DNA of 64,000 nucleotides from Streptomyces odontomachi (GTDB lineage Bacteria > Actinomycetota > Actinomycetes > Streptomycetales > Streptomycetaceae). The DNA is taken from the NCBI RefSeq assembly GCF_024435355.1, contig NZ_JAMJWG010000016.1:62001-126000 (forward strand), given 5' to 3'. This document shows, piece after piece, positions 26,579 through 34,532 of this stretch (the stretch's first letter is position 1; each line of letters begins with the position of its first letter). The notes beneath the pieces are model-generated. The model searched no databases. It saw only the letters and a program-made list of their open reading frames with translations, and was not told where the DNA came from. The position numbers were made by a program, and so were the translations under genes.

Positions 26579-27304
26579 TCACGGTCGCCGCGCGTGGAAG
26601 ACGAGCTCCCTGCCCGGCCGATCAGGCGCATCGCGCACGTCCTCCACCACATAGCCGTGGGCGAGCAGGTCCTGCTCGACCTCCTGCCGCCCGCGGAAGC
26701 GCAACGTCGATTCCGCCGCCAGCACCTGCCCGTCCGCAGCGAACACGCAGGTGTCCCGGAAGGTCACCAGCGGCAGGCTCACGTCGATCAGCTCGAACCA
26801 GCTCCGCACGGCGCCGACGCCCGGTACCTCCGTCACGCGCAGGGACCTCTCGCGATTCCACTCCTCCCAGGCGCGGCGCGCCGGATCCCGCGTCTCGAAC
26901 ACCAGGAGCCCGCCGGGGCGCAGTGCGTCGTACGCCCCTCGCAGCGTCCCGTGCCAGGTCTCTTGGTCGACGATGGCCTGGGCGACGTTCGCGGTCATCG
27001 TCGCGAGGTCGACCTGCAAGGGCGGAAGGGTCGTCGCGTCACCGCAGATCCAGCGGACCCGCGCACCGCCCGGTTTGGCGCGGGCGATATCGAGGGACGC
27101 CCGGGCCGGATCGACGCCGACGACGTCGATCCCGCGCTCGGCCAGCAGCAGGGCGAACACACCCGTCCCGCAGCCGATGTCCAGCACGCGCTGCGCCCCG
27201 TACTCCTCCGCCGCCCGGACGTAGGCGTCGAGGTCGCTGCGGTCCGGGTTGAACGGGTCGTAGAGCGCGGCCAGTCGTGGATGTCGGTAGCTCTCGTCAG
27301 CCAT
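26579..27304 (-). CDS. Class I SAM-dependent methyltransferase
   Basis: 241 residues from ATG at 27304. The SAM-binding motif I VLDIGCGTGVFALLLAERG (about 41-59), motif II VVGVDPA, and ICGDATTLPP (about 90-99) are all present, with a C-terminal substrate-binding beta region (SWFELIDVSLPLVTFRDTCVF). The initial YDPFNPDRSDLDAYV block is shared with small methyltransferases of unknown substrate. Divergent from the polymerase gene over a 199-bp gap. Weak ribosome-binding site. Confidence 0.85.
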   Translation of the reverse strand: MADESYRHPRLAALYDPFNPDRSDLDAYVRAAEEYGAQRVLDIGCGTGVFALLLAERGIDVVGVDPARASLDIARAKPGGARVRWICGDATTLPPLQVDLATMTANVAQAIVDQETWHGTLRGAYDALRPGGLLVFETRDPARRAWEEWNRERSLRVTEVPGVGAVRSWFELIDVSLPLVTFRDTCVFAADGQVLAAESTLRFRGRQEVEQDLLAHGYVVEDVRDAPDRPGRELVFHARRP

Positions 27305-27503
27305 GGCGGCGAACGTACGCGGAGTCGGGCGCGGACACCCACCGGATTTCGGCGGGGCCCAGCGGCGCCCGGCGGGGCCCGGCGGCGCCCGGCAGCGTTC
27401 GACCGTGTCGGTCGCCGCGCTGCTGACGTCGGGACAACCGCTTGCGTCGGGACCGCAGCGCGTCGGCGCCGCATTGTCAGTGCCGGGTGCCAGAATCGCT
27501 CGT

Positions 27504-29207
27504 ATGAACGAACGGTGGGCGGTGACACCGACCGAGGGCGGCGGGGCGCGACTCGTCGCCCTCACCGCCGACGGCTCGCCCACCGGCGGGATACGCGAGG
27601 AGCCGGACCTCGTTCGCGCGATCGCTGCGCGACCCCAGGTCACGCGCTGGGTCTGGCGGGCGACAGCCGACGTCTATCCGCGGCTGCTCGCGGCGGGCGT
27701 CCGGGTGCCGCGGTGCTACGACATCGAGGCCGCGGAGGCGCTGCTGCTGGGGCACGAGGGGCGGTTCGGCGAGCCCCGTTCGGCAGCCGCCGCATCGGCG
27801 CGGCTGCACCACCGCGCCGTGCCACCGGATCCCCCGCAGCGCGCCGCGGAGCCCGGCGCGCAGTCGTCGCTCTTCGAGCCCGCACCCGTTCCCGTTCCGT
27901 TGGAAGACCTCCTGGAGGTGTACGCGGAGCAGCAGCGGCGGCATGCGGCGGCCGTGCATCCGGAGCGGATGCGGCTGCTGACGGCCGCCGAGTCGGCGGG
28001 CATGTTGATCGCGGCCGAGATGCACGGCGCCGGGCTGCCGTGGCGCGCCGACGTGCACCGCGCGGTGTTGCAGGAGTTGCTCGGGGAGCGGTACGCGGGC
28101 GGTGAGCCGCGCCGGCTGGCGGAGCTGGCGAGCGAGGTGTCGGCGGCGTTCGGGCGGCGGGTGCGCCCGGATCTGCCGGCCGAGGTGGTGAAGGCGTTCG
28201 CCGCCGCGGGCATCAAGGTGCGCTCGACGCGCCGCTGGGAGCTGGAGTCGGTGGACCATCCGGCGGTCCCGCCTCTGATCGAGTACAAGAAGCTGTACCG
28301 CATCTGGGTGGCGCACGGCTGGTCGTGGTTGCAGGACTGGGTGCGGGACGGCCGGTTCCGCCCGGAGTACCTGCCCGGCGGCACGTCGTCGGGCCGCTGG
28401 GTGACCAACGGCGGGGGTGCGCTCCAGATCCCGAAGGTGATACGGCGCGCGGTGATCGCCGACCCCGGATGGTGCCTCGTGGTGGCCGACGCGGCCCAGC
28501 TGGAACCGCGGGTGCTGGCCGCGATCTCCCGTGACCCGGGCCTCATGGAGGTGGCGGGCCGGTCCGGTGACCTGTACCAGTCGGTGTCGGACCGCGCCTT
28601 CGCGGGCGACCGGGCCCAGGCCAAGCTCGCGGTGCTGGGCGCCATATACGGCCAGACGTCCGGCGACGGCCTCAAGAACCTCGCCGCGCTGCGGCGCCGT
28701 TTCCCCAAGGCGGTGGCGTACGTCGACGACGCGGCCCGCGCGGGTGAGGAGGGCCGGCTGGTGCGGACCTGGCTGGGCCGTACCAGCCCGCCCGCGACGG
28801 CGCCCGACGGCGAGGCGGACGCCGGGGCCGTGGGGCTCGACGAGGCCGGCATCCCGCAGGAGCCGGATCCCGGCGCGGGTGACACCGCACGTGGCGGCGC
28901 AGGAGGCGAGTCCCGGGCCCGCGCCCGGGGACGCTTCACCCGGAACTTCGTCGTGCAGGGCAGCGCGGCCGACTGGGCGGTGCTGATGCTGGCGGCACTG
29001 CGTGGGCGGTGCGCCGGAATGGCTGCGGAGCTGGTGTTCTTCCAGCACGACGAGGTCATCGTGCACTGCCCCGTCGAGGAGGCCGAGAGGGTGTCGGCGG
29101 CCGTGCAGGAGGCGGCGGACGAGGCGGGACGGATCATGTTCGGCGAGGTCCCGGTGCGGTTCCCGTTCGCCGCGGCGGTGGTGGACTGCTACGCGGACGC
29201 GAATTGA
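27504..29207 (+). CDS. Bifunctional 3'-5' exonuclease/DNA polymerase (family A type)
   Basis: 567 residues from ATG at 27504. The C-terminal half has the three family A polymerase motifs: A (VVADAAQLEPRVLAAIS), B (KLAVLGAIYGQTSGD) and C (FFQHDEVIVHC). A thumb/finger region with SGRWVTNGGGALQIPK also fits. The N-terminal ~150 residues occupy the place of the 3'-5' exonuclease but lack an obvious DxE motif, so proofreading is doubtful. No 5' nuclease domain. Smaller than PolA and probably used in repair. The stop codon TGA (29205-29207) touches the end of an IS605-family element. Confidence 0.88.
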   Translation: MNERWAVTPTEGGGARLVALTADGSPTGGIREEPDLVRAIAARPQVTRWVWRATADVYPRLLAAGVRVPRCYDIEAAEALLLGHEGRFGEPRSAAAASARLHHRAVPPDPPQRAAEPGAQSSLFEPAPVPVPLEDLLEVYAEQQRRHAAAVHPERMRLLTAAESAGMLIAAEMHGAGLPWRADVHRAVLQELLGERYAGGEPRRLAELASEVSAAFGRRVRPDLPAEVVKAFAAAGIKVRSTRRWELESVDHPAVPPLIEYKKLYRIWVAHGWSWLQDWVRDGRFRPEYLPGGTSSGRWVTNGGGALQIPKVIRRAVIADPGWCLVVADAAQLEPRVLAAISRDPGLMEVAGRSGDLYQSVSDRAFAGDRAQAKLAVLGAIYGQTSGDGLKNLAALRRRFPKAVAYVDDAARAGEEGRLVRTWLGRTSPPATAPDGEADAGAVGLDEAGIPQEPDPGAGDTARGGAGGESRARARGRFTRNFVVQGSAADWAVLMLAALRGRCAGMAAELVFFQHDEVIVHCPVEEAERVSAAVQEAADEAGRIMFGEVPVRFPFAAAVVDCYADAN

Positions 29208-30191
29208 CTCCTCCCCCCATAAACGAGGGGGATTCCTAGCTCACGTTGCCTGCGGTCCGACGACTCAGCAGGTCTTACACGATCAGCACTAGCCGGGTTG
29301 AAGACCAGCCCGGACCAGCATCACGCGTGCGGAGTTCTTGTCTCTGGGCGAGACAGCTCCGCACGCGGTGCAGGTATACGTTCTCTCGGAAAGAGGTGGT
29401 GCGTGCTTGGCTCTCGCTCCGCACTGTGCGCAGGCCATCGTGGTGTGCGCGGGGTTGATCAGGTGCACGATACGCCCGCGCTTGCGCGCCATCTCCAGCA
29501 GAGTCCTTTTGGTGGCACCAATGGTCGCGTCTGCGGCCTTGCGCGCCATCGTGGTCTTCGCCAAGAACTTGGGACGGAAGTCCTCTACCGCGATCTCGTC
29601 ATGGTCGGTCACCACGCGCTTGGCCCACTTGCGGCCGGTGTCCTGCCGCTGAGCGGCCACCTTCCGGTGCAACTTCGCCGTCTGCCGTCTGGCCTCCCGG
29701 TAGCCCTTGGAAGCGGCCTGTCCACGCTTGGGCCTGCGGCGGCTCATCATGCGCTGGTAGCGGGCCAGCTTCTGCGCGGTGGTCCTTCCGTGCTGTGGGT
29801 GCGGAAGATCGTGGGCATCGGATGTGGTGGTCGCGATGTCCTTCACACCCCAGTCCACCCCGATCACCCGGCCGGTTTCCGGCAGGGCCTCGCTCACGCG
29901 GGCCACGACGAAAGAGGCGTACCACGCCCCGGTAGCATCCTGATACACCCGCACCGAACTGGGCCGCTTGGGCAGCTGACGCGACCGCACCAGGCGCACG
30001 ACGATCCCTCCCGCCAGGTGCAGGCGCCCTTCTTTCAGGCGGAATCCGCGCTGGGTGTAGTTCAGCGTCACCCGCGCCTCGCGCTTCCTCTTGAACTTCG
30101 GCATCCCGGCCCGCTGCCGCCTCGGCAGTTGGACCCGGGCAGGGAGCCACGGTCCAAACCCCTGGCCGCGGCCGTCCCAGGCCATACGCAT
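29208..30191 (-). mobile_element. IS200/IS605-family remnant (tnpB plus right end)
   Basis: Contains tnpB and, beyond its stop, an 81-bp right-end region with a hairpin CCCCC-ATAAACGA-GGGGG (29214-29231). Such subterminal hairpins mark the ends of these elements, and the guide (omega) RNA normally overlaps the tnpB 3' end and the right end. No tnpA transposase gene is present, and the left portion, including the tnpB 5' end, is missing. The boundary at 30191 is therefore only the visible coding limit. Confidence 0.65.
29289..30191 (-). CDS. tnpB: TnpB RNA-guided endonuclease, N-terminally truncated
   Basis: About 300 residues in the longest frame (ATG 30191), against roughly 400 for complete TnpB. 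Similarity begins only at about residue 28 (AGMPKFKRKREARVTLNYTQ), so ~100 N-terminal residues are lost. The nuclease core is intact: RuvC Asp113 (VIGVDWG), Glu203 (AVEDF) and Asp284 (SPRDKNSAR), with zinc-ribbon cysteines 254/257 and 274/277. Without its N-terminal recognition domain it is unlikely to cut, but it might still bind RNA. The true start is uncertain. Confidence 0.8.
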   Translation of the reverse strand: MRMAWDGRGQGFGPWLPARVQLPRRQRAGMPKFKRKREARVTLNYTQRGFRLKEGRLHLAGGIVVRLVRSRQLPKRPSSVRVYQDATGAWYASFVVARVSEALPETGRVIGVDWGVKDIATTTSDAHDLPHPQHGRTTAQKLARYQRMMSRRRPKRGQAASKGYREARRQTAKLHRKVAAQRQDTGRKWAKRVVTDHDEIAVEDFRPKFLAKTTMARKAADATIGATKRTLLEMARKRGRIVHLINPAHTTMACAQCGARAKHAPPLSERTYTCTACGAVSPRDKNSARVMLVRAGLQPG

Positions 30192-30816
30192 GGGGCACGG
30201 GTGAGGTCCCGAGGTCCGTCAGGTCACCGTCCAGACGAAGCTCGCACAGTCGGGTCGCCCGCGGGTTCGGGCCGGTGGCAGACGCGTGAGCCCGGAAGGT
30301 GGCAGCGGCAATGGGACGGCAGGTCGGGACATCTGCGGGCCCGTTGGCTTGTTGGCCCCGCCGGGGCCACGTGTGGGTGCGTGTGGGGGACGTGGCCCCG
30401 GCGAGACCCTCCTGTGGGGGGTGGGGATGGTCGGTTGTGGGGGGAGGGGGAACCGTCCCGGTCCGGAAGTGGCGGCGAACCGGAGGTGGTGGCGAAGTGG
30501 TGGCGGAGGGCGGTCCAAACGTTGCTGACACGCCGGTATGCGTTCACTTCTTGACGTTGTAGCGCCCAGGGGCGGGGGTTGCGGTATCAGAGAGCGCTCT
30601 CTGAATGCCCCGATGATGGCGACGGAGGCGATGACTCGTCAAGAAGGTGAACACAAATCAGTACGGTCGTTGTGCGTGAACCGCTTGCGAAGGGAGGTGC
30701 GGGGAACGCCGCCGCATTCTCGGGCCCTGACGCATTGACACCGCCCGACCCCGTTGCTTGGATGCGGCGGTCTGGTGAGCGTTTTCCGGTCAAACGGTCG
30801 AAATCTGGAGAGCCCC
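30192..30816. other. Intergenic region with G-rich tract and PL8 promoter
   Basis: About 625 bp. From about 30380 to 30465 the + strand has many runs of 4-6 G (GTGGGGGACGTGG, GTGGGGGGTGGGG, GTGGGGGGAGGGGG) and could form G-quadruplexes. The part next to tnpB may hold scrambled remains of its 5' end. An 18-bp palindrome at 30587-30604 lies upstream of the lyase gene. No gene seen. Confidence 0.55.
30587..30604. promoter_or_regulatory. Perfect 18-bp palindrome upstream of the PL8 lyase gene
   Basis: TCAGAGAGCGCTCTCTGA is fully self-complementary. Its GAGCGCTC core equals that of the CebR (LacI-family) operator in Streptomyces as I remember it (TGGGAGCGCTCCCA). Lying ~213 bp before the lyase start, it is a good candidate for a LacI-type sugar-responsive operator. 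Confidence 0.6.
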
Positions 30817-33456
30817 ATGGAGCTGTCGCGTCGCGCCCTGTTGTCCGTGGTTCCCGCAGGCGCCCTGCTGGCGCTGGCCGAGCCGCTGCGGGCGCGGGCC
30901 GCCGACGCGGCCACACCCCCGCAGCCGGCGGGCGGCGCGGCGTTCCAGCAAGCGGCCGGCGCCGACGACGACTTCGCCCGGCTGATCGGCAACACCGTGG
31001 CCGTCCTCGCCGGCACCGCGGAGTCCAACGCACGCCCCGAGGTGGCCGCCAAGCTCGCCGCCATCGCCTCGACGGCGCGGTCCCATCTCACCGCGATGGA
31101 CAAGGCGGGGGACGGCGAGCTGTTCCAGGGCGTCGGCAGCCTCGGCACCAGCGACCCGAACCTGACGAAGTCGTACCAGTACCTGTACGAGATCGCGCTG
31201 GCCACCCGCACCGCGGCGGACGGCAACGACCTGTACGGCGACGAGACCGTGCAGCGCCGCGTCATCGACGGTCTGACCTGGCTCTACGACCACTACTACG
31301 GTGATCAGTCGAAGGGCTACTACGGCAACTGGTTCAACTGGGAGATCGGCATATCCCAGCAGGTCAGCAAGGTCCTGGTGCTGTTGAGGGACCAGCTGGC
31401 CGGCTATCGCCCCGACCTGCCGGCGAGCTACGTCGCAGCGATGGACGGCTACCTGCGCAACGGCAAGGACGGCGACGTCGATCTCGACTCCCGCTTCCAC
31501 ACCGGCGCCAACCTCGCCGACATCACCACCGACCGGATCCTCCAGGGCGCCGCCCTCGGTGACGACGCCCGGGTGAGCAAGGCCGTCGCCGACCAGCTCA
31601 CCGTGCTCGCCACGATCGACCCGTACCGGCTCCAGCACGGTGTCACCGACGGCTTCTACGCCGACGGCTCCTACCTCCAGCACGCCTCCGTCGCCTACAC
31701 CGGCAGCTACGGCATCGGGCTGCTCAGCCGGGTCGTCGGCACGTTGCGGCTGCTCGACGGCACCAGTTGGCTGCCGCAGAACGACCTGGCCGGGGTGGTT
31801 CGCGGCTGGGTCGTGAACGCCTTCGCGCCGGTGCTCTTCGAGGGCTGGATGATGGAGATCGTCAAGGGCCGCGGCGCGTCGCGCACCAAGAGCGGCTACA
31901 GCGACGCCGCCACCGTCGTCGAAGCCGTCGTCGACCTGGCCGCGTACTCCCCCGCCGCCGACGCCACCGCGCTGAACGGCTACGTCAAGTTCGTCCGGGC
32001 CGCGTCGAAGGTCGCGGTCGACCCGACCGCGTTCGTCTCCCCGGTGACCGTCGCCCGCTACGCCGACGTCGTCGCCGACCCGTCCGTACCGGCCCGCGAC
32101 CTCAAGGACGCCTCCTACACGGTCGCGTTCAACGCCATGGACCGCACCGTCCACCACCGCCCCGGCTACTGCTTCGCGCTCGCCCGCAGCTCACGGCGGA
32201 TCAGCAAGTACGAGTACATGAGCGGCGAGAACCTGATGCCGTGGTTCCTGGGCGACGGCGCGCACTACCTCTACCTCACCGGCCAGGACCAGTCCCAGGC
32301 CTTCGGCGTCGACTACTACACGACGGTCTCCCCGTACCGCCTCGCCGGCGTCACGGCCCCCGTCGAGACCCGCAAGACGATCCCCGAGCTGTACGGCACC
32401 CAGTGGTACGACAACCCGGACGCCGGGTTCACCTCGTCATCGGAGTCGCAGAACACGTACGTGTACTTCCCGTGCGGCACCTCCTCCCACTCCGGTGGCG
32501 CCACGCTCGGCGCGTACGGGACGGCGGCGCTCGTGCAGTCCGACGACGCCGCGTACGCCGCGAAGCAGGCCGGCAAGCTCCCGGACGACTTCGTCGTCTA
32601 CCGCAATGCGCGCGCCACCAAGTCGTGGTTCCTCTTCGACGACGAGATCGTGGTGCTCGCGGCCGGCGTGGGCGATCCGGCGGGGCGCCCGGTGACCACG
32701 ACGGTGGACAGCCGGATCGCGGGCGCGTCGGACACCGTCACCCTCACGGGGCGGCTGCGCGACGGCTCGCCCTGGCAACCGGTCACCGGCGGCGCCCCGG
32801 AGCCGGCCCCGCTCGCCTGGCTGCGGTACGCCGCGGCCGGCGGGCAGACCGCGATCGGCTATGTCTTCCTGGACGGCGGCTCCGCGCACGCTCCGGCGGA
32901 CTCCCACGGCCCGCGGCCCACCGTCGCCCTCGACACCGTCACCCGCAGCCGCAAGGTCGTCAACGCGTCCAACGCCGACACCCAGGTCACCAAGCAGGTC
33001 TTCGACGTCTGCTTCGAGCAGGCCGCCGGCGCACCGGACACCGCGCTGGCCTACGCGCTCGTGCCGGGCGCCACCGAGGCGCAGCTGGCCGGATACGGCT
33101 CCGGCGGCCCGGTGTCGGTACTCGCCAACACCACCCGGCTCCAGGCCGTCCACCACACGGGCCTCGACCTGCTCGCCGTCAACACCTTCACGCCGGGCGT
33201 CCACCACGCCGACCGGCTCGCCGTCGAGGGCCCCGCTTCGGTGCTGGTGCGGGGCGCCGACGACGGCACCGTCTCCCTCGCCGTCAGCGACCCGACCACG
33301 GAACGCGACACCGTCACGCTCACCCTCCACGGCCGCACCCTGCGCCCGCTCGCCGCGGACGACGGCATCCGGGTCACCCGGGTCCCCGGCGGCACCCGCA
33401 TCGAGGCGACGACGCGGCACGGGTACGGGAGGAGTCTGACGGTGCGGTTGGGGTGA
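30817..33456 (+). CDS. Tat-exported polysaccharide lyase family 8 (hyaluronate/chondroitin/xanthan lyase type)
   Basis: 879 residues from ATG at 30817 with GGAG upstream. An N-terminal twin-arginine signal (SRRALLS, residues 4-10) precedes cleavage near residue 29. The alpha/alpha-toroid domain carries the PL8 residues: NWFNWEIG (171-178), Asn232 (TGANLAD), His289 and Tyr298 in DGSYLQHASVAYTGSYG (same 9-residue spacing as in the pneumococcal enzyme), and Arg352/Arg356 (GRGASR). Beta-sandwich domains follow from about 400. Cleaves uronic-acid-containing polysaccharide by beta-elimination outside the cell; the exact polymer is not determinable. No transporter adjoins it. Confidence 0.9.
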   Translation: MELSRRALLSVVPAGALLALAEPLRARAADAATPPQPAGGAAFQQAAGADDDFARLIGNTVAVLAGTAESNARPEVAAKLAAIASTARSHLTAMDKAGDGELFQGVGSLGTSDPNLTKSYQYLYEIALATRTAADGNDLYGDETVQRRVIDGLTWLYDHYYGDQSKGYYGNWFNWEIGISQQVSKVLVLLRDQLAGYRPDLPASYVAAMDGYLRNGKDGDVDLDSRFHTGANLADITTDRILQGAALGDDARVSKAVADQLTVLATIDPYRLQHGVTDGFYADGSYLQHASVAYTGSYGIGLLSRVVGTLRLLDGTSWLPQNDLAGVVRGWVVNAFAPVLFEGWMMEIVKGRGASRTKSGYSDAATVVEAVVDLAAYSPAADATALNGYVKFVRAASKVAVDPTAFVSPVTVARYADVVADPSVPARDLKDASYTVAFNAMDRTVHHRPGYCFALARSSRRISKYEYMSGENLMPWFLGDGAHYLYLTGQDQSQAFGVDYYTTVSPYRLAGVTAPVETRKTIPELYGTQWYDNPDAGFTSSSESQNTYVYFPCGTSSHSGGATLGAYGTAALVQSDDAAYAAKQAGKLPDDFVVYRNARATKSWFLFDDEIVVLAAGVGDPAGRPVTTTVDSRIAGASDTVTLTGRLRDGSPWQPVTGGAPEPAPLAWLRYAAAGGQTAIGYVFLDGGSAHAPADSHGPRPTVALDTVTRSRKVVNASNADTQVTKQVFDVCFEQAAGAPDTALAYALVPGATEAQLAGYGSGGPVSVLANTTRLQAVHHTGLDLLAVNTFTPGVHHADRLAVEGPASVLVRGADDGTVSLAVSDPTTERDTVTLTLHGRTLRPLAADDGIRVTRVPGGTRIEATTRHGYGRSLTVRLG

Positions 33457-33468
33457 GGGAGGACCGAG

Positions 33469-33527
33469 TCGACCGTCGAGGTGAATCGACCGTCGGGGTG
33501 AATGAGTCGACGGTCGAGGTGAATGAG
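33469..33527. repeat. Tandem repeat after the PL8 gene
   Basis: Three units with core TCGACSGTCGRGGTGAA at 33469, 33486 and 33507 (unit lengths 17, 21, 21) directly after the lyase stop. Function unknown. Confidence 0.6.
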
Positions 33528-33611
33528 CGGCCGTCAACTCGCCCGCATCACACAGTCGTTGTGTTACTGACACGTAGCCCCGGCGCCGGTTCGACTGTCA
33601 GTGCGGGCCTC

Positions 33612-33623
33612 TAGGCTTTTCCA
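33612..33623 (+). promoter_or_regulatory. Leaderless promoter of the LRR gene
   Basis: TAGGCT at 33612-33617 lies six bases before the ATG at 33624. TTCGAC (33590-33595) is a possible -35 with a 16-bp spacer. No ribosome-binding site precedes the ATG. Confidence 0.55.
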
Positions 33624-34532
33624 ATGGAAGCTGCGGTACTCGAACAAACTCTGCGCGATCACCCCGATGACCTCGCCTCCTGGCACGCCTACGGCGAGCA
33701 GCTCGTGGCGCAGGGCGATGCCCGGGGCACGCTGATCCGGCTGGAGGAGCGGCGGGCGTGCGCGCGACCCGCCGACCGCGAGGCGCTGGGGCGTGAGATC
33801 GACGCGCTCGTGACGGAGCACCAGGAAGCCTGGGACGCTGCCCTGCCGGCGGGAGTGACCGTCGTCGCGCGAAGACACGGATTCCCCACCGGGGTCGCCG
33901 TCACCCTCTCCGACGACGCGCCCGCCATGATCGAGAAGGTCCTGCAAGAGCGCTTCGTGACCGGCATGCGGATCAAGGGAGTCAAGGGCACGGACGACGA
34001 TGACGACGAGGACGACTGGGACGAGGAGGAGGACTGGGACGAGGACGACGAAGAGCCGGACCCCAGGCCCGTCGACGTCAGTGCCCTCGCCACGCTCGAC
34101 CTCGGCCGGCTCGTCGAGCTCGACCTGTCGTACCTGCCCATCGGTGCGGCCGGTGCTGCACTGTTGGCCTCCACGGCGAGCAGCCGCCTGGAGACCCTCG
34201 ACCTGAGGTACTGCTACATCGGCGACGCCGGTGTGGCCGCCCTCGCCGCGTCGCTGCGCTTCGACGGCCTGCGCCGCCTGCACCTCCAGCGCAACAAGCT
34301 CACCGCCGAGGGCGTGCGCTCCCTGGGCCTCTTCGGCGGACTCACCGAGCTGGACCTGCGGTACAACCCGATCGGCGCGGAGGGCGCCGAGGCGTTGCTG
34401 GAGGCGCCGTTCATCGGCTCGCTCAAGCAGGTGCAGCTGTACCGCGACGACGTGTCCGACGAGGGCGCGGCGAAACTCGCGTCCGCCACCCAGCTCTCCC
34501 CCGTACTGCGCAGCTATTGGAGAAGTGTATGA
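33624..34532 (+). CDS. Leucine-rich-repeat protein with N-terminal TIGR02996-type domain
   Basis: 302 residues. The first ~42 residues (LEQTLRDHPDDLASWHAYGEQLVAQGDARGTLIRLEE) match the repeat-companion domain TIGR02996, which often precedes bacterial LRRs. A very acidic stretch (about 124-145, DDDDDEDDWDEEEDWDEDDEE) separates it from four to five ribonuclease-inhibitor-like LRRs (LVELDLSYLPIGAAGAALLA, LETLDLRYCYIGDAGVAALA, LRRLHLQRNKLTAEGVRSLG, LTELDLRYNPIGAEGAEALL). It has no signal peptide and is probably a cytoplasmic protein-binding scaffold. Its stop overlaps the start of the oxygenase-like gene (ATGA, 34529-34532), so the two are coupled. Confidence 0.85.
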   Translation: MEAAVLEQTLRDHPDDLASWHAYGEQLVAQGDARGTLIRLEERRACARPADREALGREIDALVTEHQEAWDAALPAGVTVVARRHGFPTGVAVTLSDDAPAMIEKVLQERFVTGMRIKGVKGTDDDDDEDDWDEEEDWDEDDEEPDPRPVDVSALATLDLGRLVELDLSYLPIGAAGAALLASTASSRLETLDLRYCYIGDAGVAALAASLRFDGLRRLHLQRNKLTAEGVRSLGLFGGLTELDLRYNPIGAEGAEALLEAPFIGSLKQVQLYRDDVSDEGAAKLASATQLSPVLRSYWRSV

